Shown here in pieces: positions 31,543 to 42,813 of a DNA stretch of 64,000 bases. The notes under the pieces were generated by a model. It searched no databases. It had not been told where the DNA came from and saw only the letters and a list, made by a program, of their open reading frames with translations. Position numbers and translations under genes: made by a program. Every line of letters begins with the position of its first letter. Position 1 is the first letter of the stretch. This DNA is from Picochlorum sp. 'celeri'. Lineage: Eukaryota > Chlorophyta > Trebouxiophyceae. Where the stretch lies: the NCBI GenBank assembly GCA_010909725.1, contig JAACMV010000023.1, positions 496,001-560,000 on the forward strand. Reading direction: 5' to 3'.

Positions 31543-32878
31543 ATGGCCTCCCTCAGTGCGCATCTACTTAGCAGAGATTTACATTCTATAGAAAAGAACA
31601 GTAGATGCAATCGGAAGAGTTACAGGGATGAGGAGGAAGGTGTCCAGGATGATTTGCAGGATGAAGAGTACTCTGACTTGGTTGACGAAGCTCTTGATAT
31701 GATTTGTGATGCATCCAAATCAAAGCGTCTTGGTGGACTCGCAGCATTAGAAAGATATCTTTTGCATCATGCTGGGAATGCAGAGATCGAGAAGCACGAG
31801 AATACTTTGGAGAGTGTGCTTTTTGGCTGTTTGAGAAGGGGCAAGGTAGAGGAGCGGTGCAAAGCTGCAACTGTCCTTGGTATGCCATTGCTCTTCCTCC
31901 GTCCTGTATTTTAATGCAAGTGATGGCATTATTTGAAACGCAGGTCTGGTTGTATTTCATTATGGAATTAACGATTTCACAGAGGAGATACTTGAGAAGA
32001 TGGAACGGTATGCTGCTCGCATCTTGTCAGATGTGCAAAAAGATGACTACAGCGAATTGATCCGATCTACTGCTATTATTTATTTCGTCCTTTGCGATAA
32101 TCCTAGTGACACATTTGAATTCATGAGACTTTTATTGTCGGTAGCGGACAAAGGTATGTACCTAATAACCTCAAAGTAGATTGGTGTTACTCAATTCCTG
32201 TTTTGTTCAGGGAAAAGCGAGTCGCAGCGAGAAAGTGCGCTGCGCTGCTGGACATTTTTACTCATAGATATTGCGTCGTTCAATCTGGGAGGACCTGAAT
32301 TTGTGGAGGAGGCCCTCAAAGTTATGCACCGATATCTGTTTCATACAGAATCAGGAGTGCGGCTAGCCGCTGGGGAGGCCATTACAATGCTTTATTCTCA
32401 ATATGGACTGGCATCGTTGAATAGTTATGAATCTCTAGATATCAGTAGGCAAGACGACGAGGCAAAATCTGGACTTGAGTTGATTCTTGGAAGAATGAAG
32501 GACATTGAAAAAAATATTGGAGAAACAACGAGGAAGAGTAAGAAGGACAGGACAGAGCAGAGAGGCGAATTCAAAGAATTCTTGAAAATTATAGACGGAG
32601 AAAGTCCAAAGCAGAGTAAAATTTCTTTGCCAAATGGCCAAACCTTGATAGTTGATACTTTTTCAAGAATTGTGCAGCTGAACATGCTGCGTCTCTTTCT
32701 GGGAAGCGGATTTCAAGGCCATTTGTTGCATAACGCATTGATGCACGAGATATTTGACTTTGAACCACTGGAATTCGAAGCAGAGCGAACGAATTCAGAC
32801 GAGAAAAAGGTTCGAAATAAGGAGCGTAACGAAGAAAGAAGGCTCAGTTCTGCATTAAAAAGTTCAATGATTTTATAA
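31543..32878 (+). CDS. Interferon-related developmental regulator (IFRD) family protein
   Basis: Three exons, 31543-31879, 31944-32153 and 32211-32878; 404 residues. The N-terminal two thirds are armadillo-like helices (VDEALDMICDASKSKRLGGL; TVLGLVVFHYG; SESQRESALRCWTFLL). The C-terminal family domain shows the conserved core VDTFSRIVQLNMLRLFLGSG followed by FQGHLLHNALMHEIFDFEP, and a basic tail. IFRD proteins act as transcription co-regulators and, in yeast and animals, as ribosome-recycling or translation-associated factors (yeast Ifh1-unrelated; family name IFRD). The function in algae is not established. The stop is 41 bp from the convergent ATG2-like stop. Confidence 0.82.
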
Positions 32879-32919
32879 CGCTGCCCACGAGTTGAACATT
32901 GTTTTAAATAAATATTCTA

Positions 32920-35900
32920 TTATGCTTGATCATGAGACACTATTTGACTAGCTACTTCAAACAAGAATCTTGTCACGAGATCCTCAAATGACCTTTCCCT
33001 AGGAGAAGGAATCCAATCTGCTACTCTGTTTCGTAGTCGTCTCATGCATGAGTACCCCGGAAATTTTTCTACCGCAATCCTGTGCAATTGCACATCTCTG
33101 ACGTCCTCTAGCCAAAGTGAAACAATGGTTCGAACTGAAGCATAGATTGAAAAGAATCAGAGACATACAGAGAAAAGAGTACACTATCAACAGATTTGTA
33201 TTATCATACCTGCTGACTTCAAGTCAATAGCATTATGTACATTGGCATTCGTCATCCATAATGCCGCGCTCCATTTTGGCATGATATTCAACATTTCCGT
33301 TAGCGTGTCGTGTTGAAGATTTCGAAGGTCGAATTTGGATGGAACGAAAGTCAAGTCCAAAGGAAACCCCTTGCACTTGACTGTGCACCTCTCCTCAGCT
33401 GCTTGCAGGCTATTTCCAACATCCTCCCAGAAGATATCCTCCATCTCAAACTTCGAGGGAAGGTCCCTCATCCACAAAAGCAAAGCCTGATGAATGACTA
33501 GTTCAAGTTTGGAGGACTCCAAACACAAGTCTGCAACATTGTACACGGCTTTCAGAATGGTGAACATTCACTTTGGACACAGCGGCAAGTAGCTTACCTA
33601 ATTTCGAACCAACACTTGTGAATTCCACCTTCACTGTAGTTGGGCGGCAGGTAGTTTGACGAATACAAGCACACTTCACTTCCCTTAGCCATTGGCGAGG
33701 AGACGAGAACCAGGACTCTACACTGGACAAAGTCAGAAAGCCCCTCGATGAGGCTTGATCACACTGAAACACTACATCTCTAAGTGAGGTTTTGAGCGAA
33801 GCATCGAACTCAGCAGGATCAATATCGGCATCATGAATCCAGATAGTCAGATCCCGGACGCAGACTTCAAGAGCAACAGAGATCTCATTTTCCTTGGCAG
33901 TAATGTATGACTCAATTATCAGATTCTCCAAACCAAGAGACTCTGCCGTCAATCTGTTGGTACAAAAGATAACAACTTCACAGATCAAGACCATAACAGG
34001 GTGGATACTCAAATTCTCGATCTTATTCACGTACCGTCTCTCATTCGTTGAATATTCGAAGGGCTCTGCAAAAAGTCGTTCTTCTTTCATCTTCAACGAA
34101 GGCTTAGATCGCTCCGAATCTCTTCGACAGTTTATCAGAAGCAAGGAAATATCCTTTTCTAAAGTTAACACAGTTCGCACTACAAATACATCGATATTCA
34201 GTACCAATGACTCTACTCGACATGACATTTTCTGGTCTATGACCGCGTCAAGATCGCACACTCGAGCCACTTCCGATAACCTGCCATCCATCCTGAATCT
34301 GATGTCGATCTTTTCCGTCTTAACTTCGGTACATTCATTTCGATGAAGAAACTTCGCACATACAAAATCGAGATTAGTCTCCATCCAAACTGTGAACTGA
34401 ATCTTGAGCGATATATGAATGCGCTGAACCCCAATAATAATTTCCCTAGCACCGCTGGTATTCTTTCTGCTCTCGGTTTCTTGCAGTAATATGCTGATTA
34501 TTTCAGGTTGAGGAACCTCCACTACCGCCTTGATTTCTGCAAAGGAAGCAACTTGTCTGAATATTCTAGATAAGTCAGATTGAATAGTCTCCAAAACTTA
34601 CCTTCGGCGCTTACAACAGTCCGATGGTCTCTTCTGCAAGCTTGAACGGCGCGGTAAATGATAAGAGTATTGTGATCAGCATAGTAAGCAAAATACATAC
34701 TTGAGAGATCCATCAACTACTTTGAAAGTCCCTGACCACGTAAAACTCGATATCCGATCAGTTACTGTCAGTGTTAAATCAGGAATCCGAATATGCACAG
34801 CTCTTGAGTCTCTCCCTGAGTTCGAATGTCCCGCGAAAAGCATAGGAAAGGAATGTTTAAAGACCTCAAGGCACTCCACAGGATTCATCGATACATCTAG
34901 CGAGCTCTTAGTGCATGACGAGAGGTCAGCGATAAGCTCTTCTTGCATGATCACTTGAAGTTTGACCCCTACGAATTTCAGTGCGCAGTAAGCGCAGTTC
35001 ATAAATGATGTCACATTTTGGGATAGCGTACCGTTTGTTTTGAAGGATTCTTTTTTACCAGCAAAAGGGTCAATCAGGAATCCAGCGATTTCACCAGAGC
35101 AAAGTAGGACCGACTGTGATCGATCTTTCACAAAGAAATGCACCGGGTTGTTCAAATTGGAGCGATCTTTATTCAGATCAGCTCTCACAACTAGCGCTTT
35201 ACTCAAGGTATCTTCACCGAAATTCCCAATCGCGATCCATACTCTGCTCAGATCCAATGCTATTTCCAGAGAGATGCTAGGATCAGGTTGGCTGCCTGGA
35301 AAAGAAAAGAATTTTAGAACCTGGCTTAATATATGCTCATTTATCCAAGCATAGATGTCACTACTTTGAACATCTATGCATCGCGCGGTGCCTGTGTATT
35401 TGTGTCGAACTTTTAGGGTGGTCAGTGAGACCACTGGGTACGAGTGCTGTGATACAAGCGATCTTTGATCTGCGTGAGTGAGGCCAATGTTGATTAATAT
35501 ATCCAAGGTTATCTGTTTGATCAGTCAACATACCCTTCGCTTTTCCTGATAGGCTTTCATCAAAGATGTCAAACACTGCCAAAGATCGTTTCCTGGATAT
35601 GTTGGTGCTGCCGGGAGGGATGATTGACATATCCAGCTGTGCAATACAGCACGTAGCGATGTTTTGAATCGTCTGCAAGCAGTTTGATTATATTTAATAG
35701 TCATTGCGCAGGGATGGTTTCCATACTTGAGAATATTGTCGTACAGTTGTCTCTAAATCGATGAATATATCTCTAAGAGCAATTTGCAGCTGCTCTTCAT
35801 TTGACAGGACCAGATGTTCTTCTTGGGCTGGTAGGACAATACTGCGTCTTTGCTGTACTGTCAGGAATGCAGCTGGAATATCCAGGTGGGCATTGCAAGT

Positions 35901-37128
35901 CATTCCCTGCAAACACTTGTTCAAAAGAAATCGTTGTTTGGATGATAAATACTGCACACATGGTGAAAGTGCAATTCAAACGGACCATATCATGTGCCTC
36001 GGTTGTCGAGTCCTCCCAATAAAAGCTCTCGCTTGTAGACATGAATAATGTTGACATGAGTTCTGCCATGGAATCAATCAGATCTTCGTCACTAACTGAG
36101 CTAGCACTGTGAGACACGGCATTAGACGTGATCCTAATATCCTCCGAAAGCATGGGTAAATTTAAAGCTCTCAGGATTGAAATGTGCAAAGTACTGTTAT
36201 CATTCCCCGTCGTCTGTTCCCCATGTGTTGCCATGTTAGCAAAGATACGCGCGTATGTGTCCAAGAAAGAGGGGCAAATATATATTCTCAGCGGTCCATT
36301 TAAAGAGCAAGACACGGTCGTTTCCTCCAGGGCTTGTAGTGAGACAGATGTGGGGAACCTGATCACACCCGAGGTATCATCTAGCCCAGCTTCTACATCA
36401 CCATCTTTTGACCTCACTTGGATATTCATTCCAGAAAAATCAAACCATCTCTGTCCATCATCGACCTGCTTCAGTTGAAAATAGTCTATCTTTCCTTTCA
36501 CTTCATCACCTCCCTCTGAATGAAAGGAAACGATAACATCTCTTGCAATCATTGAAAAATTATCCATCAAATACTTCATGCACTCTGATATAGCATGGAC
36601 GCCTTTCTCGATATCCTCAGTCCGATCGTAATCCACAGAAACCTGTTCTTCGAACTTGGAATATGTGTGCACATCGTTACTGTCCCTCTTGACTTGCTTC
36701 GTCTTCATCATGACACCTTGCAAATCCAAGCAAAGATCCTCGATACAGACTTTCACCTTCTGAACGAAGACCGACTCAATATATAAGTACCTAGATCCCT
36801 GTACATACAAATGTACCTATTAATGTTGGATGTACTCGGGTAAAAAAACAGCCTTGCCAACCATTAAAACAAGCAGGACGCCATTACTCTTGTTGTCCCT
36901 GTTCTCTAAGGTGGCACCAAGAGTCAACGTCCCATAATGCCTTACCAGTTTGGAATTCAAAAAGGATGGGTCCAGCAAACAATCGCGCATTTCGACGACC
37001 CCATTCTCGATCTGCACTTCCAGCTGTTCGACATCAACCTCCGTAGCAAAGAGGTGTGCAAGGTTCTTCTTCAAGAACAGTTTGATCACCCGCCGAAACA
37101 CCCAATCGCTGATCATTGATACCACCAT
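32920..37128 (-). CDS. ATG2-like lipid-transfer autophagy protein
   Basis: Nine exons: 37128-36862, 36798-35986, 35906-35727, 35672-35534, 35469-34701, 34633-34602 (32 nt), 34536-33598, 33530-33210 and 33134-32920; about 1224 residues. The N-terminus is chorein-like: WVFRRVIKLFLKKNLAHLF, then VDVEQLEVQIENGVVEMRD and CLLDPSFLNSKL, matching ATG2 more than VPS13. The C-terminus has LDLTFVPSKFDLRNL followed by IVSLWLEDVRDVQLHR, resembling the W-x2-DV-x3-QL region of ATG2. ATG2 bridges ER and phagophore and moves lipids for autophagosome growth with ATG9 and ATG18. At ~1.2 kb residues it is shorter than the usual 1500-2000. Exon 1 ends at a GTTGGC donor. Exon joins were checked for frame. Confidence 0.72.
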
Positions 37129-37465
37129 ATTTGCTTCTGTGGACCCAAGTCCGCAACGATAGATGCTTCAGACTTTAGGAGCTCCGAGTTCCCATTTGAA
37201 AAGTCAAACGTGTCGTAGGGATCGAAAAAGACCTCGGGGTTGAAAAGCTTGTCGAGACACAGGAACGCATATTATCCTCGATATATTTTGGAATTATAAT
37301 TGATGAGACCATATAATTACCAAATGAGCCTCAATACATGCCGGTGCCAGCACAAATCCATTTGGAACCCAGCTGAAGAGATCTTGAGGAGATCTGCTGC
37401 AACCTTGATGTCAGTCGCATTTGGGAGCTGCGACTCTGTAACGAGGCACATTATTCGATTGTAAA
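37129..37465. promoter_or_regulatory. Divergent region, ATG2-like and small plastid membrane protein
   Basis: 337 bases between outward-facing ATGs. AGATCT occurs twice close together (GAGATCTTGAGGAGATCT, 37379-37396). No reading frame or RNA gene recognised. Confidence 0.45.
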
Positions 37466-37890
37466 ATGATTTCATGTATTTCTAATATTCGCACGTGCTG
37501 CGGGCCTCGCACCCTGCCAAGGCCTCTTTCTTTGGGTATCCGGCAGAGAGCCCGTAGTTTGAGGAGTGTGAAGGCCTACGATGGGTCGAAAGACAGGAAT
37601 AGCATAGATGTGAACGAAGATGAAGAGACAAAAGACTTCTGGGAGGTTTGTGAAGCATGGAGCTCGTCTTGCTACACTAATTATTGATGAACTCAAGTTG
37701 TGTATTTATACTGCAGGGGGAGCAGTGGAACTTTCTAGGTGAAATATCGAGTGTTGCTTTACCAGTACTCGTAGTTCTCGGCCTACTTGTTGGCATATTT
37801 GCTGCGCAAACATACAATCAAGATGCTGATGTGTTTTTGGAGAGTCCCAAATCAGAAGATGGCAGCGCCAAGCTCTACAGATTTGAATGA
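37466..37890 (+). CDS. Small plastid single-pass membrane protein, unknown
   Basis: Two exons, 37466-37645 and 37717-37890 (71-nt intron with a GTTTGT donor, CTGCAG acceptor), giving 117 residues. The N-terminus (CGPRTLPRPLSLGIRQRARS) resembles a plastid transit peptide. The mature part begins with an acidic stretch DEETKDFWEGEQWNFLG, then one membrane helix SVALPVLVVLGLLVGIFAA, then AQTYNQDADVFLESP and an acidic tail. Photosystem or NDH assembly subunits can look like this, but the family is not recognised. The splice supplies a continuous hydrophobic helix, which supports the model. Converges on U2AF65 with a 35-bp gap. Confidence 0.7.
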
Positions 37891-37925
37891 TTTCGTTACT
37901 TCAAGTGTCATATGTAATACATGGA

Positions 37926-39341
37926 TCAATCCCAATGCTTTGCTTCATAATCTTCCTGTGTCATGAGGGTTGCCTCAACAATCCTGCCCCCGAATTTCCT
38001 CCCATGCAATTTATTGCGAGCTGTTAAGGCTTCTTCAGGTTCTGAGAACTCTACCAATATCTTCCCGACACCAGGAGGAGGCGATGAATCGTCCTTAGGA
38101 GGTCTAGGGATGTGGAGTGCAATAACTTTGCCAAATTTGCTCATTTCGTCATTCATGTCATCCAGGATATCCTCGTATTCATCGTCATCATTCAACTCCT
38201 CCATTGTCACAGCTTGAACCAACTTGATCACTCTCGGCTTTGTGACAGTGAACATTGCTCGATGAGATCCATCACCATCAGTATCAGGTGCTTGCACTTG
38301 TTGGGGAACATTTGGTAGTTCTGCTTTACGGACGGACAGTGTTCTGTCTCCCAATTTCATTCCATTCAGGCCTGCAATCGCTGCATCTATGACAGATTTT
38401 TCTTCGTAAATAACGAATCCGTATCCTTTAGATACACCAGTATTTCTGTCTCGAATTAGTCCAAAATACTTGATTGTGCCAAATGTGCCCAGCAACTCCC
38501 TACACTCTGCCTCAGACAGATAGTACGGAAGGCCACCAACGAACAATCTGTCTGGGTCATCACTGAATGGGTTTGATTGGGGTGCAACGGCTACTTGTGC
38601 TTTTGTTTTGTCCAGAGCAATTGCTGCCAGATTCAAATTTGGATTTGGAGCAGAGGGACCCAGCTTTGCAGCTGCAACAGGATCATAATCTGCTGGCCTC
38701 CTAACTCGCACAGTTACACCTTCAAACATGACACCATCCAAAGCCATCGCGTTAGATGCCTCTTCAACTGTGCGCAATTCGGCGAAAGCGAACTTTTTTT
38801 CATAATTAATATAGACATTGATGACACAAGGACCTGGACCTGCTGTTGTCCCACCAACTGCTGCCAAAGCATTGCTACAAAAGGAAGGGGGAAATAAGAT
38901 ATACAATACACACGAGAATAAAATCACAAACTAAAGTTAAATAAGGTCTTCCTACCTGAAAAATGTCGCAATACTATCCTCTTTTGCATGTGGTGGCAAC
39001 CCACCAATGTAAATCCTCCTTGCATGTCTTGTTGCCTGCTGATTGGCAGCACCTGTCTGAGCGGCATTCGCCATACTTGCAGGCAAATTATCTGGAATCA
39101 CTTGAACTGCCCCCGGCAAATCTGATAGCGGGGGAGGAGCCCCTCCAACCGGTTCAATATCAAACCATGTAGGTCTCCTCCTCTCCTTATTCGGGTCATA
39201 TCCGGTATCAGGGGATTTCGACCTGCTACGATTCCTTTCGCGCGATCTACTTCTCCCATGTCTTTCACGGGATGATCCTCTATGCCTGTCTCTCGATCTG
39301 GAACGAGAGCGCCGACGCTCGTCCTGTCTGTCCTCTACCAT
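37926..39341 (-). CDS. U2AF2: Splicing factor U2AF large subunit (U2AF65)
   Basis: Two exons, 39341-38956 and 38874-37926; 444 residues from ATG 39341. An Arg/Ser-rich N-terminus (RRRSRSRSRDRHRGSS) and the tryptophan-containing RRPTWFDIEPVG segment, likely the ligand for the small U2AF subunit, precede three RRMs. RRM1 starts ARRIYIGGLPPHAKED and is split by the intron. RRM2 is DRLFVGGLPYYLSEAECREL with GYGFVIYEE. The C-terminal UHM-type RRM contains EELNDDDEYEDILDDMNDE. It recognises the polypyrimidine tract and recruits U2 snRNP, in keeping with the intron-rich gene set. Confidence 0.95.
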
Positions 39342-39737
39342 GATGCTACTCAAGTTTAGTTGCCAATCCAATGGCAAGAACCGTCAACCCTTGGTATTCT
39401 GAAAATTTAAAATCAATCTTGATCCTCACGGATGACACTGCACCGCCTTTTCGACAAAGATACAACAGTAGTCAAGTCAAATCCTTGTCTTGTCAGTCCG
39501 ACATGAGTTTGCTGCTCTAAACCAAGTAACGATTATTTAAGTTCTAATAAATAGTTTTATTTACCCAGTACCTGTGTCATTCACAGAACACATGAACCGC
39601 ATCAAGGTGCATGGGCTGTTCGAGCCCCCACTGCATGGAAATGAGGACCCATCTCATCCTTTTAATACTGCATGACACCTTCTGGGCTTTTAATTTCCAT
39701 AAAATAATGGGATCACAGAGTTTAGAAGACGGATCTG
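39342..39737. promoter_or_regulatory. Divergent region, U2AF65 and Era
   Basis: 396 bases between outward-facing ATGs. GGGCT-gttcg-AGCCC at 39613-39627 is a short inverted repeat. I see no gene in it. Confidence 0.4.
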
Positions 39738-40937
39738 ATGTCGATGAATGGATTGAGACAGGGAGGAAAATATGCACGACTATGGGCACCGATGCTAGAA
39801 AGTACAAAGTGGCACAGTCGTCGCTGCTTCAGGGTGGAGGGTGATATAGGTGCTCCGATAGATCAATATGTCACGAAAGTGGCTCTGGTAGGTGCTCCAA
39901 ACGCAGGGAAGTCGACTTTGCTGAATGCAATGGCAGGTCAGAAGGTGAGTCAGGTACTCTTAGTCCCTTCTGTGACGGCTTGATGACCGAATCGTATGCT
40001 GCCGTAGATTTCAGCTGTGTCGCAGAAGACAAATACCACGTTTCGCAGCAAAGTTGGGTATTTCATCGAGAGAGGCACACAGGTTGTCATGTATGATACG
40101 CCTGGTTTGGTAGAAAAGAGGTGTGGATTTATACATCACTGTATCCCATCTAGCATGACACGTCAGGGATATGTTTATACTTGTGCAGTCAATATGCCGA
40201 TCAGAAGCATGGTCAAAGAGTAGAATCTGCATGGAATATTGCGGGCTCCTGTGATGTAGCCCTACTTCTTGTAGATGCCCATAGACAACATGCTCGACCT
40301 GATCCTAGAGTGGTAACTTTGATAGAGAACTTTGCGAACAGTTTAAGCAAAGAAAAAGACAGCCTAAAGCCAAAGACTGCGTTAGTACTGACAAAAATAG
40401 ATAAAATTATCGCGGTTGATGAAGACTTTGCGCAAATGGTTCGAGATTTATTCCAGATCTCTCAAATGAATGAATTATTCTGCATCAGTGCTCTCAGGGG
40501 TATGTTGAAAGGTTGCCAAATAGCCAAAGCGCGATAACCATGTTGATTGGACTGTCCGTGCAGGCAATGGCCTTTCTAGGCTACAAATGTATCTTCAAAA
40601 CTCTTCAAAGAGGTCTCCATGGCTCATTGATACTGAGGTGTACAACAAAAATTACAGAATGGACATTGCTGAGGAAATCATTAGAGAGAAGCTTTTCCGT
40701 GCATACTACAAAGAAATACCATACTCAATTAAAATCATCATGCAAGAAATTCGGCATGACGAGGCCACTGTGACCGTTAGGGCCCTGCTTTCTGTTGCTT
40801 CGCCAAGTATGAAAACTATCATCATTGGAACCAAGGGCTCTGCCATAAGATCTGTTGAAAAAGCTGCACAATGTGATTTAGAAAAGATCTACAAGTTGAA
40901 TGTTCGAGTCATTTTGAGTGTATCAATTCGTTCGTAA
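39738..40937 (+). CDS. ERA: Era-type GTPase, organellar small-subunit rRNA assembly
   Basis: Four exons: 39738-39944, 40008-40120, 40189-40499 and 40564-40937; 334 residues. G1 is VALVGAPNAGKSTLLNA and G3 is MYDTPGLVEKR. G4 is LVLTKIDKI. The KISAVSQKTNTTF switch region is typical of Era. After EEIIREKLFRAYYKEIPYSI the C-terminal KH domain contains IIIGTKGSAIRSVEKAAQ. Era binds the 3' end of small-subunit rRNA and a helicase-like assembly factor. The Arg/Lys-rich first 40 residues suggest import into mitochondria or plastids; which one is not decidable. The first intron lies directly after the P-loop region. Confidence 0.92.
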
Positions 40938-41385
40938 GCATGTGAGTAGGGATGATGAAATGTTTCCTGACAAGTGGCAAGTTATCTTGAACATCAATGT
41001 TCCGATTGAAACCAAGCTCTAGACCAGAGCTGCTCGTGTTGGCATCAACACACGAAAGTGAAAGCAAATTCGTTCAACATTGGCTGTATTCTACTATATT
41101 GGTATCGTGGTGCCAATGCATCCATCAACTATCTCCTGCAGTCATGTCTGGTGCCGAGAACATGTAGGCGATACCACGCTGCAGTACCAAATGCTATCTC
41201 GATATCGACCATGAGTCACGCATTACGCTACGCCTTAAGGCGAAAGCTTTCGGATCCTGTGAGTGATTTGGCCAATATTCGGATTCAACCCTTTTCTTGA
41301 GGTATCTACATAGACTACAAAGTCAAAAAGAATAAAAATTGCTCTGATACAGTGACAGGAATACATATTTGCCATACTGACTGCG
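40938..41385. promoter_or_regulatory. Intergenic region upstream of the secreted protein
   Basis: 448 bases. Two perfect short inverted repeats, GAACAT-ca-ATGTTC (40989-41002) and AGCTCT-agacc-AGAGCT (41015-41031), lie just after the Era stop and may shape the 3' end of that transcript. Short open frames are unsupported. Confidence 0.4.
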
Positions 41386-42502
41386 ATGTTCACCGTCCCG
41401 CACTGCAAGGTAAAGTTGACTACTGTGCCCGCTACAAGCGCCCTGAATGATGACAATTCGGCTTATAAGATGATGCATTCTGTTTTTTACGTAGATTAAG
41501 ATCTTTATTCTTGCGCTCCTACTCCTTGGCGTTGGAGCCCAGAAGACCTATGACCCCAACGAAACTTCCGAAGATGAAAGACAGTACATCATCGAGACGC
41601 TGGCTGGAGAAGCTCTAAAACAATATGCCAAGGAATCTGGGTGTGAGCTCGAGTTGTCAAATAATTTGTATCAAACATACAATATGGCACCATTTGTTGA
41701 ACTCTTGTACAAAAACGGAAGTGAATCAGATGAAGGTGTCTATTATGATGTCTGGAACTCTGACCTGGTGCAAGATCAGATCAATACGATTCAGGAAGGT
41801 GCCTTGGATCTCAGCGGGGACGAACCTGATGCTCCGAACTTCAATAAGCGAGTATTGATGGATATGAATATAATGTGCTACAAAACTCAAGAGGATTTGG
41901 GTCAAACTCCGTTGTACAAGTCATATCCATTCGTCTCTGATCCCAACATCACAGTGAAATTCAAGTACTTCGCATCTGTACGTGTCGCCAAGACAGACAA
42001 AAGTGGTTCCAACTATGAATTCGATAACCCAAACTTTGTTTATCGATGGAATACATTTGTATACTATCCCATGACAACTATTTACACGTTGTCCCGCTTT
42101 GATGCTAACAACAGGTTGGAAATTTATGTGATGCAAGCTTTCGGAAACAAGGTTAATAACCAGTATGCACCTGATCAGTTGGTTCTGAATCCTGTGACAG
42201 AGGCAGCAGCGACCAACCCATTGACGCCGTCGATAATCACACCAGATGGAGTCACATTTGGATTCATCAGATTGAGTCAATACCTGATTGTTCCATCTAA
42301 TGGTGCCGCGCAGATTGTCACTGACAATCTTTACAATGCATACATGTTGATTCCTCGATCTGCTGCTCCGTGGCTTTACGAACAGTATGAGAATGGCGTC
42401 AAGACGAATGCACCTTCTTCTTCTTCTTCAAACATGTTCATGGCAACAACTGCTGTCGTTGCATGCCTTGGAATCTGGTTGAATGCAGCCCTGCTCAACT
42501 GA
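41386..42502 (+). CDS. Secreted or GPI-anchored surface protein, unknown family
   Basis: Two exons, 41386-41409 (eight codons) and 41495-42502; 343 residues. The signal peptide is created by the splice: MFTVPHC joined to KIKIFILALLLLGVGAQK. The body is hydrophilic with an acidic start (YDPNETSEDERQY), conserved-looking VYYDVWNSDLVQDQI, and a Tyr/Phe/Asn-rich beta-type region. The C-terminus has a Ser run followed by NMFMATTAVVACLGIWLNAALL, as in a GPI-anchor attachment signal or a tail anchor. No enzyme motif was recognised. The next gene also encodes a secreted protein with a hydrophobic C-terminus. Confidence 0.7.
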
Positions 42503-42813
42503 CGAATTTGTCTGTGTTTATCCACCATACTTGAGAGGAATACTGCGGTAATCGCATCTGTCTGTTTTCTTGTTGTAATCAATACGCTGAACTTGTATCA
42601 ATCCCTCTCGTACTGAAAACCATGTCCTTTACGGTGTGGTGTGGTGTGGTGTGGTAGCTACAGGTGTGATGCCTAGGCCTGGGCGCCAGCGCTCGCCACG
42701 GCCGGCCGTGGGCTAATTGGGAAATAAATAAATCATCTGTGACATGGAGGAGGGATCTACAACTTGGATTTTCCTTGTCTATGCAAAGTTGTTTTACATA
42801 TCATTGAGCAAAG
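42503..42813. promoter_or_regulatory. Intergenic region with GC-rich palindrome and TG-rich repeat
   Basis: 311 bases. A tandem array of the 5-bp unit GTGTG (four units) runs over 42633-42655. A GC-rich island follows (CCTAGG, GGCGCC) and holds the perfect 16-bp palindrome CCACGGCCGGCCGTGG at 42696-42711. The composition stands out in an AT-leaning region. No gene seen. Confidence 0.6.

Noticed and set aside
39613..39627. GGGCT-gttcg-AGCCC resembling a tRNA T-arm
   Set aside because: The loop is five bases rather than seven and no acceptor, D or anticodon arms can be drawn around it.
41058..41300. 80-codon plus-strand frame between Era and the secreted protein
   Set aside because: No signal or domain; the secreted protein is better started by the short exon at 41386 that completes a signal peptide.
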